From JBBKWX01 sp037969175 (GTDB lineage: Bacteria; Bacteroidota; Bacteroidia; AKYH767-A; JBBKVM01), in contig JBBKWX010000149.1 in the NCBI GenBank assembly GCA_037969175.1, forward strand, positions 1-44,069: a stretch of DNA of 44,069 bases, read 5' to 3'. Made by a program: the position numbers and the translations under genes. Position 1 is the stretch's first letter; the number at the start of each line of letters is the position of its first letter. The notes below the pieces were generated by a model. It was given only the letters and a program-made list of their open reading frames with translations. It had not been told where the DNA came from and did no database searches. This document shows positions 40,522 through 44,069 of the stretch, in pieces.

Positions 40522-41460
40522 CTAATCCTGAGGGATACGCGTTAATAATAACTCAGGCAATTGTTTTATCAAAGCCAGTTCTTTCATTTTTTCCCGGGCT
40601 TCACGAACGGGACTACCAAAGTAAGCTTTTCCGCCTTCCAATGACTTAGGTACACCGCTTTGTCCGAGTACGATCGCTCCTTTGCCGATCACAAGATCTT
40701 TTTGCACGCCTACCTGTCCCCACAAGATCACATCATCCTCGATAATAACAACCCCTGCTATGCCGACCTGTGCTGCGAAGAGGCAATGTTTGCCGATCAC
40801 TGTATCATGCCCTACATGCACCTGATTGTCCAATTTGCTGCCTTCACCTATTACAGTATCACCACTCACTCCTCGGTCGATAGTGCAAAGTGCTCCGATC
40901 TCCACTTTATCATGAATAACCACACGACCACAGCTGTGCATCTTATCATATCCTTCAGGTCTTCTTTTGAAATAGAAAGCATGCGCTCCCAGAACTGCAC
41001 CTGCATGAATGATCACATCATCACCTATCACACAACTATCATAGATCACCGCATTCGGATAGATGGTACAGTTCTTCCCGATCACTGTATTGGGTCCTAC
41101 GGAAGCACCCGGCATGATCACCGTTCCTTCGCCTATCTGAGCCGACGGATCCACCGAAGCTGAAGGGTAGGCAAGGGGCATGAATTTGCGGGTCAGGAAA
41201 TTATAATCCCGAAAAGGATCATCAGATATCAATATGCCTTTTCCTTCAGGGCATTCTACATCTTTATTGATAAGGATGGTAGTAGCTGCCGAATTCAACG
41301 CTTTGTCGTAATATTTTGGATGATCCACAAATGAAAGATCACCTGCAACAACCATGTGTATCTCATTGATACCGGTGATCTTATGATCTGCCGGACCTTT
41401 GAAAGTTGCATTTATCAGTTCTGAAAATTCCTTTAAGGAATGAGGTTTTTGTAACTTCAT
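40522..41460 (-). CDS. LpxD-family UDP-glucosamine N-acyltransferase
   Basis: The 312-residue protein has an N-terminal uridine-binding part (about 1-90: KEFSELINATFKGP, IDVLNKD-like strands) and a left-handed beta helix of hexapeptide repeats from about 105 (PSAQIGEGTVIMPGASVGPN onward). DNQVHVGHDTVIGKHC carries the likely catalytic His. It differs from classical LpxD: the GSDGFG-type loop is replaced by GAHAFYFKRRPEGYDKMHSC. It may therefore be the second LpxD-like copy common in Bacteroidota, or act on a different acceptor (inference). Lipid A synthesis is the expected pathway. A perfect -7 box precedes it. Confidence 0.8.
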   Translation of the reverse strand: MKLQKPHSLKEFSELINATFKGPADHKITGINEIHMVVAGDLSFVDHPKYYDKALNSAATTILINKDVECPEGKGILISDDPFRDYNFLTRKFMPLAYPSASVDPSAQIGEGTVIMPGASVGPNTVIGKNCTIYPNAVIYDSCVIGDDVIIHAGAVLGAHAFYFKRRPEGYDKMHSCGRVVIHDKVEIGALCTIDRGVSGDTVIGEGSKLDNQVHVGHDTVIGKHCLFAAQVGIAGVVIIEDDVILWGQVGVQKDLVIGKGAIVLGQSGVPKSLEGGKAYFGSPVREAREKMKELALIKQLPELLLTRIPQD

Positions 41461-41476
41461 AATATCGCTCTGATCA

Positions 41477-41484
41477 CAAAGGTA
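41477..41484 (-). promoter_or_regulatory. -7 promoter box for lpxD-like gene
   Basis: The minus strand reads TACCTTTG, a perfect consensus box, 16 bases before the ATG. Confidence 0.6.
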
Positions 41485-41550
41485 TAAATAATGAATCAGA
41501 GAGTGCTTTGCTTTCGATGAAACTTATCATTATCTAATCGAAAAAAAGTC

Positions 41551-41558
41551 TACCTTTG
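41551..41558 (+). promoter_or_regulatory. -7 promoter box for typA
   Basis: TACCTTTG is a perfect consensus box 45 bases before the preferred ATG at 41604. A possible leader hairpin, CACCC (41559-41563) with GGGTG (41573-41577), follows directly. Confidence 0.6.
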
Positions 41559-41603
41559 CACCCGCTTTCAGGGGGTGATATCTTCCTGAATAAAAAGAAA
41601 AAA

Positions 41604-43415
41604 ATGAAGTCAATTCGTAACATCGCAATCATTGCCCACGTCGATCACGGTAAAACTACCCTGGTTGATAAGATCCTTCACCAGTGTCAGTTGTTTCGTG
41701 ACAACCAGGAGATGGGTGAACTTATTCTTGATAATAATGACCTTGAGCGTGAGCGCGGGATCACAATTGTTGCGAAAAATGTATCTGTTAATTACAAAGG
41801 AGTTAAGATCAATATCATCGATACACCGGGTCACGCCGATTTTGGCGGTGAAGTAGAGCGTGTATTGACCATGGCTGATGGAGGACTTTTGTTGGTTGAT
41901 GCCTTCGAAGGACCGATGCCACAGACTCGTTTTGTATTGCAGAAAGCTTTGGCTCTTGGATTGAAGCCTATCCTTGTTGTAAATAAGGTTGATAAAGAAA
42001 ATTGCCGTCCGGATGAAGTACATGAAAGTGTATTTGATCTTTTCTTCCATTTGGATGCTACTGAAGAGCAGTTGGATTTCCATACGCTATACGGTTCATC
42101 TAAGCATGGCTGGATGAGCACAGACTGGAAGCAGCCTAAAGAAGATCTTACCGATCTTTTAGATACCATCATCGAAGTTATTCCTCCTGCACCTGTGCAT
42201 GAAGGAACTCCACAGATGCTGATCACTTCGCTTGATTATAGCAACTTCGTGGGAAGGATCGCTATTGGTCGTGTATATCGTGGTGTTTTGAAAACAGGTA
42301 TGAATGTATCGCTTGTAGGGCGTGATGGAAAAGTTCGTAAGAACAAGATCAAGGAATTGATGACCTTTGAAGGTCTTGGAAGAACATCTGTACAGGAAGT
42401 TCATGCGGGTGATATTGCAGCAGTTATGGGTCTTGAAGATTTTGAGATCGGTGAGACTGTTGCAGATTTCGAATTTCCGGAAGCATTGAAAGCGGTGGCT
42501 GTTGATGAGCCAACGATGAGCATGTTGTTTACGATCAACAACTCACCTTTCTTTGGTAAAGAAGGAAAATTCGTGACTTCAAGACATTTGAGAGATCGTT
42601 TATTTAAAGAGACTGAGAAGAACCTTGCATTGCGTGTTGAAGAAACTCCATCACCTGATTCATATCTTGTTTACGGAAGAGGAATTCTTCACTTATCTAT
42701 TTTGATTGAGACCATGCGTCGTGAAGGCTATGAGTTGCAGGTGGGTCAGCCACAGGTGATCATAAAGCAGATAGACGGAGTGAAATGTGAGCCTATCGAG
42801 AGATTGGTGGTAGATACTCCGGATGCGGTTGCAGGTAAAGTGATCGAGTTGGTTACAGCCCGTAAAGGTGAGTTGCTTGCTATGGAGCCAAAAGGTGATT
42901 TGCAGCATATCGAATTCCAGATCCCGGCACGTGGACTGATAGGTTTGCGTAATAACATGCTTACGGCTACGGCTGGTGAGGCTATCATAGCTCACCGTTT
43001 CCATGCTTATGAGCCATGGAAAGGTAATATCCCGGGACGTATCAATGGAGTTTTGATCTCTATGGATGCAGGTGCAGCAACAGCTTATTCTATCGACAAA
43101 CTTCAGGACAGAGGATCATTCCATATTGCTCCGGGTGATGTTATATATGGTGGACAGGTTATCGGCGAGCATATCCGTCCGGATGATCTGATCATAAACG
43201 TAGTGAGAGAGAAGAAGCTGAGCAATATGAGAGCCAGCGGTAGTGATGATAACGTTCGTATCGTTCCTAAGATCCAGTTCTCATTGGAAGAGGCTATGGA
43301 ATATATACAGCAGGATGAATATTTGGAAGTAACTCCAAAGGCGCTTAGGATCCGTAAGGTTCATTTGGATGAGAACACACGTAAGCGTGCGGCGGCAACT
43401 TTGAAAACGGTTTAA
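41604..43415 (+). CDS. typA: Translational GTPase TypA/BipA
   Basis: This ribosome-associated GTPase of 603 residues helps 50S assembly and stress or cold adaptation. The GTPase motifs are all present: AHVDHGKT (11-18), RGITI (51-55), DTPGH, and NKVD near 128. The EF-G-like domains follow, with the BipA C-terminal domain from about residue 480. The earlier in-frame start at 41556 lies inside the -7 box. The ATG at 41604 gives the normal length and starts MKSIRNIAIIAHVDHGKT. It is a single-gene unit ending in a series of hairpins. Confidence 0.95.
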   Translation: MKSIRNIAIIAHVDHGKTTLVDKILHQCQLFRDNQEMGELILDNNDLERERGITIVAKNVSVNYKGVKINIIDTPGHADFGGEVERVLTMADGGLLLVDAFEGPMPQTRFVLQKALALGLKPILVVNKVDKENCRPDEVHESVFDLFFHLDATEEQLDFHTLYGSSKHGWMSTDWKQPKEDLTDLLDTIIEVIPPAPVHEGTPQMLITSLDYSNFVGRIAIGRVYRGVLKTGMNVSLVGRDGKVRKNKIKELMTFEGLGRTSVQEVHAGDIAAVMGLEDFEIGETVADFEFPEALKAVAVDEPTMSMLFTINNSPFFGKEGKFVTSRHLRDRLFKETEKNLALRVEETPSPDSYLVYGRGILHLSILIETMRREGYELQVGQPQVIIKQIDGVKCEPIERLVVDTPDAVAGKVIELVTARKGELLAMEPKGDLQHIEFQIPARGLIGLRNNMLTATAGEAIIAHRFHAYEPWKGNIPGRINGVLISMDAGAATAYSIDKLQDRGSFHIAPGDVIYGGQVIGEHIRPDDLIINVVREKKLSNMRASGSDDNVRIVPKIQFSLEEAMEYIQQDEYLEVTPKALRIRKVHLDENTRKRAAATLKTV

Positions 43416-43427
43416 GGTTGAGAGTGA

Positions 43428-43448
43428 ATTTTTTCCAAAGGAAAAAAT
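43428..43448 (+). repeat. Perfect tri-loop hairpin 1 after typA
   Basis: ATTTTTTCC and GGAAAAAAT form a 9-base-pair stem around AAA, 12 bases after the typA stop. It lacks a following T-tract, so it is a structural repeat more than a terminator. Confidence 0.7.
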
Positions 43449-43462
43449 GAGTGTTATCGTGA

Positions 43463-43483
43463 TTTCTTCCCTCCGGGAAGAAA
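43463..43483 (+). repeat. Perfect tri-loop hairpin 2 after typA
   Basis: TTTCTTCCC and GGGAAGAAA pair over 9 bases around loop TCC. It closely resembles hairpin 1 and lies 14 bases further on. Confidence 0.7.
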
Positions 43484-43490
43484 TAGTGAA

Positions 43491-43521
43491 AAAAACGTCT
43501 TCTGATAAAGGAGGCGTTTTT
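43491..43521 (+). terminator. Terminator of typA
   Basis: AAAAACGTCTTC (43491-43502) pairs with GGAGGCGTTTTT (43510-43521) with a few G-T pairs, and is followed by more T. This is the most likely transcription end for typA. Confidence 0.7.
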
Positions 43522-43635
43522 TTTGTTGGATACTTTTCCTTTTGAAACCGCAAAGTCGCATAAGTTTTTCGCGGAGGCGCTGAGGATTCTTTGCGCATTC
43601 AAAATCCTTTTCCCAATTCGTAATTGATTTTTTGG
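43522..43635. repeat. Gene-free stretch with degenerate short repeats
   Basis: No gene is supported. The segment 43548-43610 repeats a loose GCAAAG-N-CGC / TTTTTCGCGGAGGCGC / TTTGCGC pattern, which I recall as a frequent intergenic decay motif of Bacteroidota. It leads directly into the structured element that begins at 43636. Confidence 0.4.
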
Positions 43636-43734
43636 GCGCCTGTCCTGATCCGCCTTTCGGCGGATCAGGACACCAGGCTATCCGCTATATCTTTTTTGTG
43701 AAACAAAAAAGGATGCCGCTCCTATCCTTGGCGC
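43636..43734 (+). ncRNA. Multi-helix structured element, possible ncRNA or repeat
   Basis: The 99 bases can fold into several nested helices. An outer stem pairs GCGCC (43636-43640) with GGCGC (43730-43734). Inside, GTCCTGATCCGCC (43642-43654) and GGCGGATCAGGAC (43659-43671) form a perfect 13-base-pair hairpin with loop TTTC. Then GGC-T-ATCC (43676-43683) pairs with GGATGCC (43711-43717) with a single bulge, enclosing TTTTTTGT/ACAAAAAA around GAA (43692-43710). I recall similar wording, CTATCCGCTATATC followed by GGATGCCGCT-N-C-N-ATCC, in many Bacteroidota genomes. No open frame fits. Whether it is transcribed or only repetitive DNA cannot be decided from this window. Confidence 0.5.
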
Positions 43735-43764
43735 ATTTGGTTGTGGAAAGGGTGGTGCTTAATT

Positions 43765-43886
43765 CTATAGATATTTTGTCCCTACGGGACATGAGCAAAT
43801 GAGATTTTTAAACCTGAAAAACACAGTTGATTTTTCTGATATGATGACAGTTTTTAAATTGTCCCGTAGGGACAAAATATCTATAG
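43765..43886. repeat. Perfect 27-base inverted repeat, 122-base unit
   Basis: Bases 43765-43791 and 43860-43886 are exact reverse complements, separated by 68 bases. Each arm carries CTATAGATATTTTGTCCC at its outer end and an internal small palindrome GTCCC-TAC-GGGAC. No frame or transposase lies between them. The layout resembles a MITE-like or REP-like non-autonomous repeat; related wording with GTCCCTACGGGAC is common in Bacteroidota intergenic DNA as I recall. Confidence 0.7.
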
Positions 43887-43996
43887 CATGCAGGGATCCA
43901 AAAGGCAACAAGCGCCCAAAAAAGAGTGAAGAGTAGATGTGAAAGTGTATAATAAAATCTGCGCAATCATTTATTAATCCGCGCTATCCGCGGGAT

Positions 43997-44023
43997 AAAA
44001 AAAAGGCCGGGAATAACCCAGCC
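43997..44023 (-). terminator. Minus-strand terminator at right edge
   Basis: On the minus strand GGCTGGG, loop TTATT and CCCGGCC are followed by a run of eight T. It would end a transcript that enters from the right, so a minus-strand gene probably lies beyond the window. Confidence 0.65.
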
Positions 44024-44043
44024 TCAGATTGTTTTATGTATAA

Positions 44044-44069
44044 GGTGTCAGGGGTAAACCCCTGACACC
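44044..44069. repeat. Perfect palindrome at window end
   Basis: GGTGTCAGGGG and CCCCTGACACC pair perfectly over 11 bases around TAAA, and the window stops exactly at its last base. This could be a dispersed repeat at which an assembly broke, or a coincidence of cutting. Confidence 0.6.

Noticed and set aside
40660..41163. A His/Thr-rich plus-strand frame inside the lpxD-like gene.
   Set aside because: The composition comes from the antisense of hexapeptide-repeat codons; no motif or start signal supports it.
41559..41577. Regulatory hairpin in the typA leader (CACCC/GGGTG).
   Set aside because: Only 5 base pairs, close to the predicted transcription start; not enough to call a riboswitch or thermosensor.
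43416..44069. CRISPR array or insertion sequence in the right-end gap.
   Set aside because: No regularly spaced direct repeats and no transposase frame; the signals are hairpins and inverted repeats only.

Overview
The window looks like chromosomal core sequence from an AT-rich member of the Bacteroidota, perhaps Chitinophagales or Sphingobacteriales (placement inferred from gene order, not tested). Three signs point there. Many genes follow a TAnnTTTG -7 promoter box and few have a Shine-Dalgarno sequence. Families typical of the phylum are present (DUF3822, DUF5522, the LysM glucosaminidase, DUF3352). The order recD-like / DUF3822 / rsmD / coaD / nudix / pyrE / birA / rsfS / ftsH / LUD / cdsA / psd resembles that phylum's usual arrangement. 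I see no phage, IS element, CRISPR array or toxin-antitoxin locus.

Layout. 1-4.6 kb: a truncated polysaccharide-deacetylase-like gene, an acyltransferase, upp, a HAD phosphatase, a secreted Cys-rich protein and a MacB-type permease. 4.6-5.7 kb: the rpsF-rpsR-rplI operon (minus strand). 5.9-11.3 kb: dnaX, icd, a GH3-family enzyme and a LysE exporter. 11.2-13.8 kb: a minus-strand redox operon (Crp/Fnr regulator, rhodanese lipoprotein, thioredoxin, sterol-desaturase-like di-iron protein, small membrane protein). 13.9 kb: a tRNA-Val. 14-27 kb: the conserved RecD-like to psd block, covering RNA modification, CoA and pyrimidine synthesis, biotin ligation, ribosome silencing, membrane proteolysis and phospholipid synthesis; a glutamate dehydrogenase sits between cdsA and psd. 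27-31 kb: a lipoprotein, hutU with a small DUF5522 gene upstream, a PLP desulfhydrase/deaminase and a LysM glucosaminidase. 31-34.7 kb: a 911-residue DUF3352 plus beta-propeller protein and rnhB. 34.8-38.9 kb: a surface-polysaccharide operon (flippase, chain-length regulator, ligase). 39-43.4 kb: an lpxD-like acyltransferase with a SpoIIE-type phosphatase, then typA. 43.4 kb to the end: about 650 bases with no gene, packed with hairpins and inverted repeats.

Most notable signals. (1) dnaX carries A-AAA-AAG followed by AGTGA in the phase needed for -1 frameshifting; it would make a short gamma-like subunit ending KKE, as in Escherichia coli. (2) Sequence after typA can fold into a multi-helix structure resembling an unexplained repeated Bacteroidota element, followed by a perfect 27-base inverted repeat. 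(3) Four genes have a start codon 1-4 bases after the -7 box, suggesting leaderless mRNAs. (4) The redox operon regulator has a CX5CC motif that could sense thiols or persulfides. (5) The tRNA-Val has C rather than U at position 33.
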